Assembly (NCBI GenBank): GCA_947623455.1
Contig: OX392530.1
Span: forward strand, 30,163,405 to 30,227,404
Direction: 5' to 3'
DNA from: Mimachlamys varia
Taxonomy: Eukaryota; Mollusca; Bivalvia; Pectinida; Pectinidae
DNA: 64,000 bases
Below the pieces are notes generated by a model that was not told the DNA's origin, did not search any database, and saw nothing but the letters and a program-made list of their open reading frames with translations. The translations under genes were made by a program, and so were the position numbers. Shown here piece after piece: positions 16,593 through 31,600 of this stretch (positions are counted from its first letter, which is position 1; every line of letters begins with the position of its first letter).

Positions 16593-16973
16593 TTAAAGGC
16601 CCAATATACGTAACTTCAGGGAAATTTTCGTGATTCTGAAAAATTCTGAAAAATCCAGTTGATAACCATGCAAAAATAAGCTTAAAACGAAGAAAACCTG
16701 AGCGGTACCTAACAAGAAACACTGGACAAAAAAATCCAAAGAATTGAAAATAATTCAGGTGGGGCCCACTTCAACAACAAACCGAAGGTAGAAGACGGTT
16801 CGAAATGGACGCGTGTTTACAAATAGCGTGTTTCAACTGCTGCTGTACCGGTAACAGCGAAAGAATTCGTCTTGAATATGGCTGTTATCAGTTAATCTTA
16901 GCTAAATCTATAAATATAGTAAGTTATTAGGCTTGATTTTCGCTTCAAGTTTTGCCGTTTATTTGGACTTTAA
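16593..16973. mobile_element. nonautonomous TTAA-type DNA transposon, unit 2
   Basis: Element at 16597-16969 (373 bp) flanked by TTAA, duplicate of the copy at 2539-2914. It was therefore present before units 1 and 2 separated. Confidence 0.8.
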
Positions 16974-17460
16974 TAGTGAAGCTTAAAATAAAATATATAT
17001 ACTGTAGGAAGAATTTTTTTCTGGACTGAAATGAAGTGATATTTGTTCTGAGGTAGTCTTTAAGCGAGGCATCACTGCATGTGATAAATATTTTTCCTAG
17101 TCTTTGTAACAAAGAGCAGTATTTGTTGATGTTTAAACAAGGATATTACTTGAAATATCTATTGACCAGATAAAGAGATTTGTCGATAATCTTTTATTGC
17201 TGTGGAATCATGTTTTTTTTGTCAAAATATCGGTATTAAAAGCTCATAAGGACTACAGAGCTACAATTTTATGAACATTTTTCACTAAACTGTTCCTTTA
17301 AATTCGATAACAAATTACTATGAATGATAATATAAAAACAAAGTATATGTTAATAATTTTTAGTTGCAGCACATTTACTATAAGATACCGCATGTGTTAT
17401 GTGTGAGCTTCAAACAAATCTATAACAGATTTATCTATCTTATCCACTTGTTCTCTTTAT
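16974..17460 (-). terminator. actin gene 2 3' UTR and poly(A) region
   Basis: Duplicate of the gene 1 region. The candidate AATAAA lies at 17193-17198 on the minus strand, about 265 nt past the stop. Confidence 0.45.
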
Positions 17461-21383
<3,923 letters not shown>

Positions 21384-22153
21384 TTGACAGACATCAACAA
21401 TTCCTGTCAGTTAATGAGTGAGACACTAACACTTTCTGTCAGTCAATAGTGAGACACTAACAATTTCTGTCAGTGAGTGAGTGAGACACCAACAATATCT
21501 GTCAATAAATTGTGAGACACTAACAATTTCTGTCAATAAATTGTGAGACACTAACACTTTCTGCCAGTCAATGAGTGAGACACTAACAATTTCTGTCTGT
21601 CAATGAGTGAGACAAACACTTTCTGGCAGTCAATGAGTGAGACACTAACAATTTCTGTCAGTTAATGAGTGAAACACTAACACTTTCTGTCAGTCAATGA
21701 GTGAGATACTAACAATTTGTGTCAGTTAATGATTGAGACACTAACATTTTCTGTCAGTCAATGAGTGAAACACTAACACTTTCTGTCAGTCAATGAGTGA
21801 GACACTAACAATTTGTGTCAGTCAATAAGTGAGATACTAACAATTTGTGTCAGTCAATGAGTGAGACACTAACAATTTCTGTCAGTTAATGAGTGAGACA
21901 CTAACAATTTGTGCCAGTCAATGAGTGAGGCACTAGCAATTTCTGTCAGTTAATGAGTGAGATACTGAGAATTTCTGTCAGTTAATGAGTGAGACACTTA
22001 CAATTTCTGTCAGTTAATTAGTGAGACACTATTACTTCCTGTCAGTCAATGAGTGGGATACTAACAATTTCTGCCAGTAAATGAGCGAGACACTAATAAA
22101 TCCTATCAATAATGAGTGATTGTATTTGACAGACACTGATAATTTCTGTCAGG
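21384..22153. repeat. 32-bp minisatellite upstream of gene 2
   Basis: About 22-24 copies of the unit seen at 7316-8181. The ends align between the two units, but the interior order and number of variants do not, showing turnover since the duplication. Confidence 0.9.
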
Positions 22154-22426
22154 TTATTACTATGTGATATCTCACATAAAATCGGAAGAAAATCGTGACA
22201 ATAACGGAATAAGAATCGATAAAAATTTTTCATTCAAATTAAAAAATTCCGCTTATCGAAAACACTGTCTTAAAAAAGCCCTTAAATAAAATATAAAATC
22301 TTAAGGATTGGTTGAACGGTAAATAATATTTAGACAGCGTTTGCATTGTGACGTCATCACAACCTGCTGAGCAAGTAAAATTATTGCGTTTTCTCTAATG
22401 TCTCGCTACATTGTATGCCCAGTCAA
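22154..22426. other. spacer left of foldback, unit 2
   Basis: AT-rich DNA. About 22240-22420 has no counterpart in unit 1, where the truncated foldback begins earlier. No gene seen. Confidence 0.4.
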
Positions 22427-22605
22427 GAATAAAAGAATATTTCAACCCTTTGTGAGTGAAACAGGGGAATCTCAACCGAGAGGTAAGATTATCAAGTTGT
22501 CAAACACGAGGCTTGCCGAAGCAGCTTGTTTGGCAGCTTAATAATCTTACCTCGAGGGTCGAGATCCCTGTTTCACTATCAAAGGGGCGAATGATTATTC
22601 TCCTC
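22427..22605. mobile_element. long foldback element, unit 2
   Basis: Near-palindrome with core 22456-22575. The left arm begins GTGAAACAGGGGAATCTC and continues GAGGTAAGATTATCAAG. The right arm is its inverted copy ending GATCCCTGTTTCAC. Weaker complementarity extends outward through AAGAATA on the left and TGATTATTCTC on the right. No coding sequence. A free left-arm copy lies at 23231-23285. Confidence 0.75.
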
Positions 22606-22699
22606 TTACCCTTTTTAACCTCATAAATATGTAATATTGATGTTACACATATGCAAGACACGGTTAATGTGATGTGATTGAGTAGTGACGTCGTTGTAT

Positions 22700-22740
22700 T
22701 ACTGTCGTGACGTCATGATATTGTCGCTATGACGTCATAC
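22700..22740. promoter_or_regulatory. paired TGACGTCA sites, unit 2
   Basis: Perfect TGACGTCA at 22708-22715 and 22730-22737, matching 8509-8516 and 8531-8538 in unit 1. Possible CRE/ATF sites; no evidence of use. Confidence 0.3.
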
Positions 22741-22821
22741 AATTGTTGAGAAAGTGCAAAAAGCAAGTGTAGCTTGTCTCAGCCCTAGGGTGAGATAGGA
22801 AACTCTAACACCGGTAAAAGT

Positions 22822-23220
22822 GTGAATACACCTACCTCTATCTTATACAAATGTATACCTACCTACGACGATCTTTATTTAAACTATGAACAACATGGGC
22901 AGCTAAATACTAAGTTATATGATAAACGTGACAATTTTGATTTTCCGATCGTGAGGTTTCCTTTTCTTGACTTCCCTGCTTCTCCATCCTATGGTGTTTA
23001 CATGTCGCAGTTGGTTCGTTATTTTTGGACTTGCTCTGAATATCGAGATTTTCGTGTAAGATGTCATCTGCTGACGAACAAACGTATGGCACATGGAATC
23101 GACGAGTGCAGGTTGATGAAGACTATGGGCAAGTTTCATGGTCGCCATCTTGGTCTCATTGAAAAATATTCTGTATCTTTGTGTGATATTAAGATGGGCG
23201 TTTTTGAGTATGCTCATTAG
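22822..23220 (+). CDS. repeat-derived ORF resembling a reverse-transcriptase C-terminus (fragment)
   Basis: A 132-codon open frame. Its middle reads GQLNTKLYDKRDNFDFPIV, FPFL, PASPSYGVYMSQLVRY and KFHGRHLGLIEKY. I associate this pattern (KLYDKRDDFDF, NFPFLSS.IP.SPAYGVYISQLIRYAR, KFYGRY.DLI) with the C-terminal part of reverse-transcriptase-bearing repeat proteins common in marine invertebrates. It is not a full polymerase: no catalytic motifs are present. The unit-1 copy at 8670-9060 is frameshifted, so this is most likely an old fragment whose frame survives by chance. Confidence 0.5.
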   Translation: MNTPTSILYKCIPTYDDLYLNYEQHGQLNTKLYDKRDNFDFPIVRFPFLDFPASPSYGVYMSQLVRYFWTCSEYRDFRVRCHLLTNKRMAHGIDECRLMKTMGKFHGRHLGLIEKYSVSLCDIKMGVFEYAH

Positions 23221-23230
23221 TGTGCCCACT

Positions 23231-23285
23231 TAAGAATAAAATTTCACCCCATTGTTAGTGAAACAGGGGAATCTTTACCGAGAGG
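23231..23285. mobile_element. solo arm of the foldback element
   Basis: About 55 bp beginning AAGAATAAAATTTC and containing AGTGAAACAGGGGAATCT, matching the left arm of the element at 22427-22605. It is absent from the matching place in unit 1 (about 9040). Confidence 0.6.
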
Positions 23286-23344
23286 TTGTTGTTGTTGATT
23301 GACAGCGACGACTCAGTTCTCATTTTGAGAACTTGATGTTTACA

Positions 23345-24992
23345 TGGATGTGACAAAGATGTTCATGGCGGGTGTCGTCGATGAAGCAGAAGACACTTAA
23401 AGAGTCCGGAACACCTGGTCTTATTATCTAGTACTTTTACGGGGGTATGTATGTAAATATGTCCTTTGTTCATATGTTGTTTCTAGTTTAATCGATTTTG
23501 AGTTCGATTATTTGTTGACGCTTTGGTACTCTCTGATTTTATCTCTGATGACAAAAAGAACAAAAGGCCTAGTGAAATTATGATAAATTTTCACATTCAT
23601 GTTTTCTTGCCCCAAACCTGTATGCATAATTTGGCATCAGCTACGTATAGAGCAACTTAGGGAGTCATTTGCTATTAATGAAAAGTGTTCCTAATAAATA
23701 TTTTAATTGATCATAATGAGGACACTATAATGTTTTTGTTTTAGTGAGCTGAAATTAGATTTCTATAAATGTCATATTATTCTGAAAGAGTGACTTCCCT
23801 TGATTTCATAACTGTTGGCATTTAGAGTTATCGCCCCTTTCGTAAGATCACACACTCGCCTACATGTCAGCCATTGCTGGTCATCATAGACAAATTCTGT
23901 TGTGATTTGGGGCGGGAATATTCTGTTCCCAGTTTCCCCCTCCACCTCATTAACTCTGTGGTTGAAGTCCTTGGCCACCATTTGCCACACAAGTAAGAAA
24001 TAATTAGTAAAAATAAACCGAATTATTCTTGTCAAACTATCAATTAAGATAAAAATAAAGCTGAAGTTGAACTTGAATTGCTGTTTGAGATTATCTTTTT
24101 GAGTTGTCATCTATTTGATAAGGATCTGCTCTTGTTAAGTTTCAATCAGGTTTAAATCTCGTTTTGATCTCACGTTAGATATCTTTGTAATATGTAACAA
24201 TGTATTATCAATTTTTTTAGCAAATATGCATCTGAAAAATGTAGCAAAAATAGTTTTTTGTATATATATATTTTTTTAAACAATTTAAAAAAAAAGTTCA
24301 TTATGGCGGATATTTTGAAAATTATATTTCTGTATATTTCTTGCACTTCCCCGAACGGCCAACGTTTCATGTTTTTTTTTTTGCTTGATAGATCATTTAA
24401 AATCGTCAATGGGTCGCCATTTTTCATTATAACAAGTTCATTTTTGCTGTACAACTTCTTTAGGTTTAACATAATGCAAATATTTTGCCATTTCAGATGT
24501 TTGGTGTAACTGAAGCTATTTTGATTTTTGACTCAAGGATAGTTAAAAATGTGTTTGAAAATGGGGACAAAAAAAAACAAGCACAAGGGTGAGAAACTCA
24601 TGTCACTTACGTTCAGAATATGATTTGAACTCCAGATGGACGCTCTAACAGTAACGTATTGACTTTGCATGCCAGACTACAGGCAAGCACTCAGTCTGGT
24701 TCTGCTTCCATCAGCCCTTCCTTACTGAAGTCTTTCGTCCCCCCTGTAGAAAAGTGTTTTGAATCGAACATTATGTCACATTCATTCCTGTAAGTACAGA
24801 TCATCGCCTTTTACTTTCGCCTAATCCTCGATACGCCGCATAGAGCAAGTTTTAAATCGAGACGAGGGGGTTCACACGTCTATGACAAAGTACGAAACAA
24901 AGCGTAGCTGAATCGAGTCACTTAGTTGCAATTATAATTCTATTGTACAGACACTTAACAGCGTATCCGAAATTGACTTAATTCACCAAGCA
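23345..24992. other. unit-2-specific segment, no convincing gene
   Basis: Begins where homology with unit 1 stops. Very AT-rich with homopolymer runs. A 112-codon minus-strand frame (23772-24110) and overlapping 100- and 83-codon frames on opposite strands (24170-24509) are low-complexity and match nothing I recognise. I treat them as chance frames. Confidence 0.4.
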
Positions 24993-25172
24993 AATATAAA
25001 GCAAATACAATGTTTACACTGACCCGATACATATATTCCGTATTAAACCGTAACGAATTTCTACTTCCACTTTTTTATCATGGAAATTGAAGTAACAAAT
25101 GGAGAGGCGTACAAACCTTGTTTTCATTAGCTGGATTTCAACAAAGGGGCTTGTCTATATGATTTATGAATG
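24993..25172. other. block X, copy 2, left part
   Basis: Matches 10100-10279 of unit 1, then homology is interrupted at about 25172 by a large insertion and resumes at 31601. Confidence 0.65.
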
Positions 25173-26056
25173 ATATTGCGACAAACCAGGAAGGGGGGTT
25201 GAATGTAAAAGTTTATCAGTATAATTATATGCTGAGGCATAAGAACTTAAAGTCACTCGGTCCCTTTGTCAATATCCATTATAATTTCATGAAATTTCAC
25301 TCAACTGTTCACTTGTGTATAAAGACCAAGTATTTGTGTTTTAATTGGCCGAAAAACTGCAGAAATTCTTTTTTGGGTGAAAAAATGATATTTTCAGGGA
25401 AAACACCAGAAAGAGCGAAATCAACAACTAACATATTTCTTTTTGATGTATTACAATGCTAACGTTATATATACATATAAAACAGGAAAGAAGGCAAACA
25501 TTTAACGTTTCGTATAACTTTTATTCAACAAAACAAACACATATATGCATGTTTTTCATCAACATTTTCAAATATCCAAAAATTGTGTGGATGAAAAACT
25601 GATTTTATAAAATCATGTTTTGAAGAAATAATCCTTATTTAACAATGCATGAAAAAATTGAACCAAAAAACATTATCTGACTTAAATTTGGGGAAAATAA
25701 TCAGAATCATTGTTTGTTTTATTTCAGTTGCCTCCCCTTTTACTGCAACTTTACTTAATTGTAGGAGGTATAGATTTTCCCATATCACATAAAACCCACT
25801 TCTATAGTATCTAAAAATCGATTAATAAAACCACGTGTGTAGAAAATGCATTATACAAAATGTAGGAACATTTCAGTTAACTTTAATTTAAACAACCCCG
25901 GTACTTACAATTATGTATATAAAATAGATTATCAAGCCCATGCCGATTGAACGTCTTAGAAACGACAGATCTTCCTTGAACAGCTGGCACAACACTTCTA
26001 TCCGACACTGAGTGTGGCACTTTCGGTTTGTCCGCTTCTCCTCCGTTGTGCATAAC

Positions 26057-27862
26057 CCCAGACAGCAAGCATACGTTGGGCCAACGTTGGGCCAATAATA
26101 GCAGTCACGTTGGGCCAATATCGGTAAATCACGTTGGGCCAACGTAATGTTGCTCATCGGCGCACCGTTGGTCCCACGTGTTGGTCCAACATTGGGCCAA
26201 CAAAGTTAGGTTGTTTTGACGTGTTGGCCCGACGTTGGTCCAATGTCAGTCCAAAAACATTGATATTGGCCCAACGTTGGTCCAACATCGGAATATACAA
26301 TTTATGTTGGTTCTACGTTGGTATTATTCGGAAACTAACATTGGACCAACGTTGGTTTAATGTCAGATGTTTGACATTGTGTGTTGGCTTTCTGTTGTGT
26401 TGGAGTTCAGTTGATACACCAAGTTGATCCCATGATTGCTCAAAGTACCAGCCTAAAAGACAGCACTAAACCACTTGCATATGGATTATATCTCTGTAAT
26501 GCCATACTTTTAGCTTCAAGAGAATGACTTTAAATCCGACAGTAAGGTATACATGACAGGAGATTTCTCTCACCTGTAACGTAAGCCTACAATTGTATGC
26601 CCGAAAAAACAATAAGAATGGAAAGTATTTATTATGTTTTTATTATTGATATATTCACTCTATTTTAAATGTTTCTGAAATGACTGTCATTATTATTTCT
26701 AAGTCACTGTCCTGATTGGATGCCTCATGGCCGTTTTGATTTTTTGCTTTTTCACTCTCTTCTTTCTCCCTTCTTCTAATATCTTAACCAGTCTTTGATG
26801 ACACAATGGATCTTCTGATGAGTAGCTCCTGAACATAATCGGTTCCTACACAAGAAAAGGAGAATGGAGTAGCATGCCTTCAGTACTTTATACAAATTAG
26901 TTTTATTTTATACATACATATGTACTATACACATATTTTATACATTTTTGTAGTTCACATTATATTACAAACTTTCTATCATAGTGTTTAGGGGAGATAT
27001 CAACAATCAAGTTATATGCATACTGATCACAAACAGCAGTGAAGATTTATAGACTTATATTAAGAGATGGATTGATGATTAGTTCAAGTTTTCTGAATGA
27101 AACTTTAAAAAATAAGAAGCAGAAAAATACTTACATATTGAATTGCTGAATGGGTAGATTAATTCCGAGCTCCTTTTAAATTATGGTCTTGAAACGTACA
27201 TGTGGTCAAACCGTTTTCTTCACAAAGACTGACCCAGCGGGATTAATCTGATGCCAGTGCCCATCCTGCAGTCTCATATTCCACGTTGCTACGGTAACTG
27301 ACCAGATCCCAGCTGTGATTTTACTCAGGACTTACAATGTACTTCATAGGCATCTTATCAGCCAAATGTGCATGTATTTATGTACAGGTTCTAGTAAGGT
27401 TGATATTTGCCTTTCCCATGGCTGAATATATATATATATGTATGCCGTTTTTCTTGTGTTTTATAGGAGATTACTATAGAAAAAATGTTTTGATGAATTA
27501 TATATATTTGTACAATTAAAAAATATTACACAAATATTTTAGATTAATGTTTTCCACTTTAAGAAATGTTTTAATAATAAAAAGGGTGACTCCCATACTG
27601 ACAGTTGTATCATTTAACGTATATGTATAAGTCATGGTTGTCCAACTGTGTAATCCATGGTGCAATTAATTACATCAATCGTATTACGATGTTGGCCCAA
27701 CATTGTACCAACATTCAACAGCCAGCCAACCTCTGATGCGAAATTATTACTAAAGAACGAGGGTGGCCCAACGTTGGCCCGACGTATGATAGCCGACGCC
27801 AACGTTGGCCGACCATGCCAACAGGTTTCCGACGTTGGGCCAACGCATGTCTGCTATCTGGG
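26057..27862. mobile_element. nonautonomous TIR transposon with AACGTTGG subterminal repeats
   Basis: Termini are inverted copies: left CCCAGACAGCAAGCATACG and right the complement of CCCAGATAGCAGACATGCG, each running into GTTGGGCCAACGT. Subterminal regions (26080-26370 and 27685-27845) are full of the palindromic motif GGCCAACGTTGG and variants. The 1.2 kb interior (26430-27680) has no long frame. Flanks show no clean target duplication. Superfamily unknown. Confidence 0.65.
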
Positions 27863-29554
27863 ACATTACTTTTCGAGTAAGGCAAAGGTGCGGTGTAATT
27901 AAAGTGTGGTCAAGAGCAAAACTTGACTCACTCATGAAATCACAATATACTTGTTTCGACAGAAAGTATCCGCCTGGCCTGCCGTTCATTAATTCATTCC
28001 AGTCTTTCGAAGGGTTATCCATTTAATGCATTGAATGAGTGAGATATTAGGTTTATCGGTTACTTTCGCCTGATTTGTATGTATGAACTCGCCTGGTATC
28101 AGATTACACAGAAAGTAGTTTATAACTAGTATATATGGCATTTATTGAATAGTGACATCATCAGAACATGTTGCATTAAATATCGAATCAATATAAAACA
28201 ATGTGTTTGTTTAATGCCGCAGTTGTAAAGAATTGAAGCGGACATGTAGGTTGTTTTGTGTCTACCTTTGTAAAGGATGAGCGAGGGTAAGTGGGGAACT
28301 CGCTTATGGAACTCACATCATGACATCGTTGTACATGTAGATACATAAATACACAAACGCGTGTAACCAGTTACAAGTCCTTGTATTCACTCCCAAATAT
28401 ATCTTTTACATAAAGAGATTTTTGATAAATGGGAATAACTCAAATACATTGGAGATACTAATTATCTCCCCTTACCATACCGCATTGTTAACACAATTAA
28501 CACGTTAACATAAGATCAGGTAGTTATAATAGATAAATAATCAACCCATTCAACCTTCTAGCTTTTACATTGCAAATTGCATGATGATCAGTGTACAGTG
28601 TATGTACATGTACGGTGAGTTTCTTACCCACGATAGCTATCAACTTTTATATCCGTCAAAGCGCCATGTTTTTGCCAAGAACGATAATCAACGGACCGAG
28701 AGACCTTAATTAACATTCTCACTGTTAAATATAAAAGTATTTCTAATTCATTTTTACAAATAAAATGAGCAGTTACATGTTTAATGAGGCTACAGAGTTA
28801 AAGGAATTGTTAGCTATGTAGATAATTATCAATACGTCATGAATGTTTGTGGAGTAGTTGGGCGGAAAATGGTAGTGTGACGGTAGTAAGAAAGACCGAC
28901 CATGTACATGAAAAACAGCTGATCGTTGTTTACGTTTGTAATCAACTGGGTTGTGTAGTTTATTTTAGGATAAATGCTCGAAAATATTTGTTAAGAATGA
29001 AATGGAACGGTGTTTAATTATCCAGCAACGTATTGCAGTTGAAATTTGGTTAGTTCATGAAACATTCGATTTTTAAGATTATTCTCTGTTCCGGGGTCAT
29101 AATTTAGGTCGTTCAGATGCCATTGTGATTTTGCCTATTGCAATCCGTTGTGAAGGACGCTGGATACGAATAACGATTGTGTTGAAATCTTTAGATGTTT
29201 TGTTCAAGTTATAATAACTCAAGAAGGTCAACATTAGTAGAAACATTAAGTTTTTATTACTTACGCGTTGCAAACGCTTGCATTTAGTGTTAAACTTTTC
29301 CGTTTCATCTCCGGCCCGCTCTCAACCCAGCGATCAATGTAATGTCATGGGAGAATGATTTGCGAGTTGTTTGTCGAAATCGTTTACTTCCGATGTATCA
29401 TTTTGGACCTTAGCAATATATTGTATTGAAATAGGATTTAATCACAGTTTATGTGTATAATGTTGAAGTATAATCAGTATTTGTATCGGTTAGTTGTGGA
29501 ACTATATCGCGGAAGAGGCGGTTGTTCGGTTATAGTAAATGTAAGCATTGACCC

Positions 29555-30267
29555 CAGGCCCCGGTTTCATCCACAGGGACCTGCGAATTTGTTACAGCTA
29601 GTTTTGGACCTAAAATAGGGTATTTAGAGTAATTTTACACATTTGGGGGGTTAAGATCAATTTTCGATAAAAATGCCCCCATCAGTGGTCATAAAAGCTA
29701 AAGGGTGGAAAGCTTTCCAGATCGAAAAATCGACCCCACCTACCTTTCTTGCATCAAAAACCACATTTCTAGTTGAGGTACGAAAAAACGCTTGGTACCG
29801 TTGGAAAGATGGATAATTTTTATTTTATAAACCTCCTAAATGCAAGTCAAATGTATCCTCCTTCCGCAGAAATAATCTCCATTTCCTCCAAAAACACGCA
29901 AAATGTCCGTGTCTCATAGTTCTCGACACCTTCCCGGCCACTTCGTTACATATTCATGAGGTTGACGTCACTACAAGCGGAGGCCTTACGCTGTCATTGG
30001 ATGGCGGTCTTCCTTTAAATTTAGGCATCCAATGACAGCAAAAGACCAGCACGCGGGGTGACGTCAACCTCATGAATATGTAACGAAGTGGCCGGCAAGG
30101 TGTCGAGATCTATGAGACACGGAAATTTTGCTTGACTTGAAAATTTCCATAGGAAAGCACTACAGAATTTAAGGCAAGTTCCTTAACTAAGGATTTTCTC
30201 CTTAAATTCTGTAATGCTTTCCTATGGAGAATTTTAAGTTAAGGAACGTTGATGAAACCGGGGCCTG
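29555..30267. mobile_element. TIR element with nested hairpins
   Basis: Perfect 17 bp terminal inverted repeats: CAGGCCCCGGTTTCATC at 29555-29571 and its complement at 30251-30267. Inside is a long hairpin with arms 29908-29971 and 30058-30121 (containing CACTTCGTTACATATTCATG), an inner stem CTGTCATTGGATG / CATCCAATGACAG, and a second hairpin at about 30148-30228 (CCATAGGAAAGCA / TGCTTTCCTATGG). No open frame. A MITE-type nonautonomous transposon. Confidence 0.75.
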
Positions 30268-31600
30268 AGGCTATATAAAGTTGTGAGTAAGCTTGATTGC
30301 CTCAGTTCTGGCCCGTTGGCATTGGATAGAGACGGAACGCTGCGCAATCACTATTATTAATCAGACTTCTATATAACGTTAGTAAAACAAGGGCAATAAC
30401 TCGTACAGACTTATCCGACAGTGGATTAATTTTCCAGTCTATACATATAACAGATAAATATTTTTAGTAATCGACTAGTGTGTAAAACCTATATATACGG
30501 TTATACTCTATGTAGAATCACTAGTTTATATTCATTGAGATACTCTATAAGTAAATCTTTATACCTGTACCCAAACCTAGACGTCGATTGCCTACATAAG
30601 AGTGGAAAATACTTTATGTGGAAGAGGTGTGGTACTTGTGTAATTATTTAACAGATTATGTATTTATTGTTAAATAATACTAATATTAATTTTCTGAATA
30701 GATTTTGTGCGTTTATACATACGTAAAAGTTGAAGCCTACAAGAGCGGATAGTCTCTGTAGTAGAGGTGTTATACTGGGATAAATATATATTTATTATAA
30801 TTATTTAGAGCTCAATGAGAGATATTTGACTGGATTCGCTGTCAGGATTTAAGTCGTAATATTGTATCGACCCTTCTAAATGGATAAATAGATTAGTTCT
30901 CTATTTATTTCTTTAGTTCTTAACAGTTGTTGAAAATCACTAGTACTGTTTAAAACTTTGTCTTAATTAATAAATAATTGTAACTTTTTGAGTTGACAAT
31001 TTATCATTGTCAGTTATAAGCTGTATTAATTGACATTTATTAAGATAAGTTTCACTTATTCGGTTACAGGACAAGTTATTAGTCCATACATTATTGACCA
31101 GAGTTTCTATGGGTAACTATCTGATCTTAATACAGTATATATGTAGAGAGGGAGTTGTTCAGTGTTTATACGTGCGAAAGTTATTTGTGGTTGCAGAATT
31201 TATTGTGCATTCTAACAAATCCACTCAGATTAAATGTATACCTTGTAAATATAATTGCTGTTGTTTACTCTAATTTGACTATATAAAGTTATGAATATAA
31301 TTTATCTCTGGACTTCTAGTGATCTTTTATAGTAGTCAGTCTGATTTAGCGATCTAACACGCAGACAGTTCTGACAAAGGCAAAGTCAGAACTCCATCTT
31401 TAACTACCCACAATTGTGGTAATGGATCCAAGATAAACACTGATATTGGTTGTTGGAGGTGGTCTGAGACCACGACAGTCCTGGTCAAACTACGCCCATA
31501 AGAAACAGGGTTTTGGAGCAGAGTGACGACATCAGGGAAGATTGAAAACAGTACCATATATATATAAATATACCTACCGGAAACCCGTTTCGTTACAATA

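Larger units (their letters stand above)
25173..31600. mobile_element. 6.4-kb insertion in block X of unit 2
   Basis: Copies 1 and 3 of block X run straight across this point. Here about 6428 bp intervene. The ends show a short imperfect inverted match (ATATTGCGACAAAC on the left; the complement of GTTTCGTTACAATAT on the right). No clear target duplication and no transposase or polymerase frame is visible. It contains two inner elements (26057-27862 and 29555-30267). The remaining parts (25173-26056, 27863-29554, 30268-31600) are AT-rich with no gene I can recognise. It could be one composite element or several events. Confidence 0.5.

Noticed and set aside
23772..24509. Frames of 83-112 codons on both strands rich in Phe, Ile and Lys
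   Set aside because: Overlapping low-complexity frames in very AT-rich DNA, without homologues in the other units.
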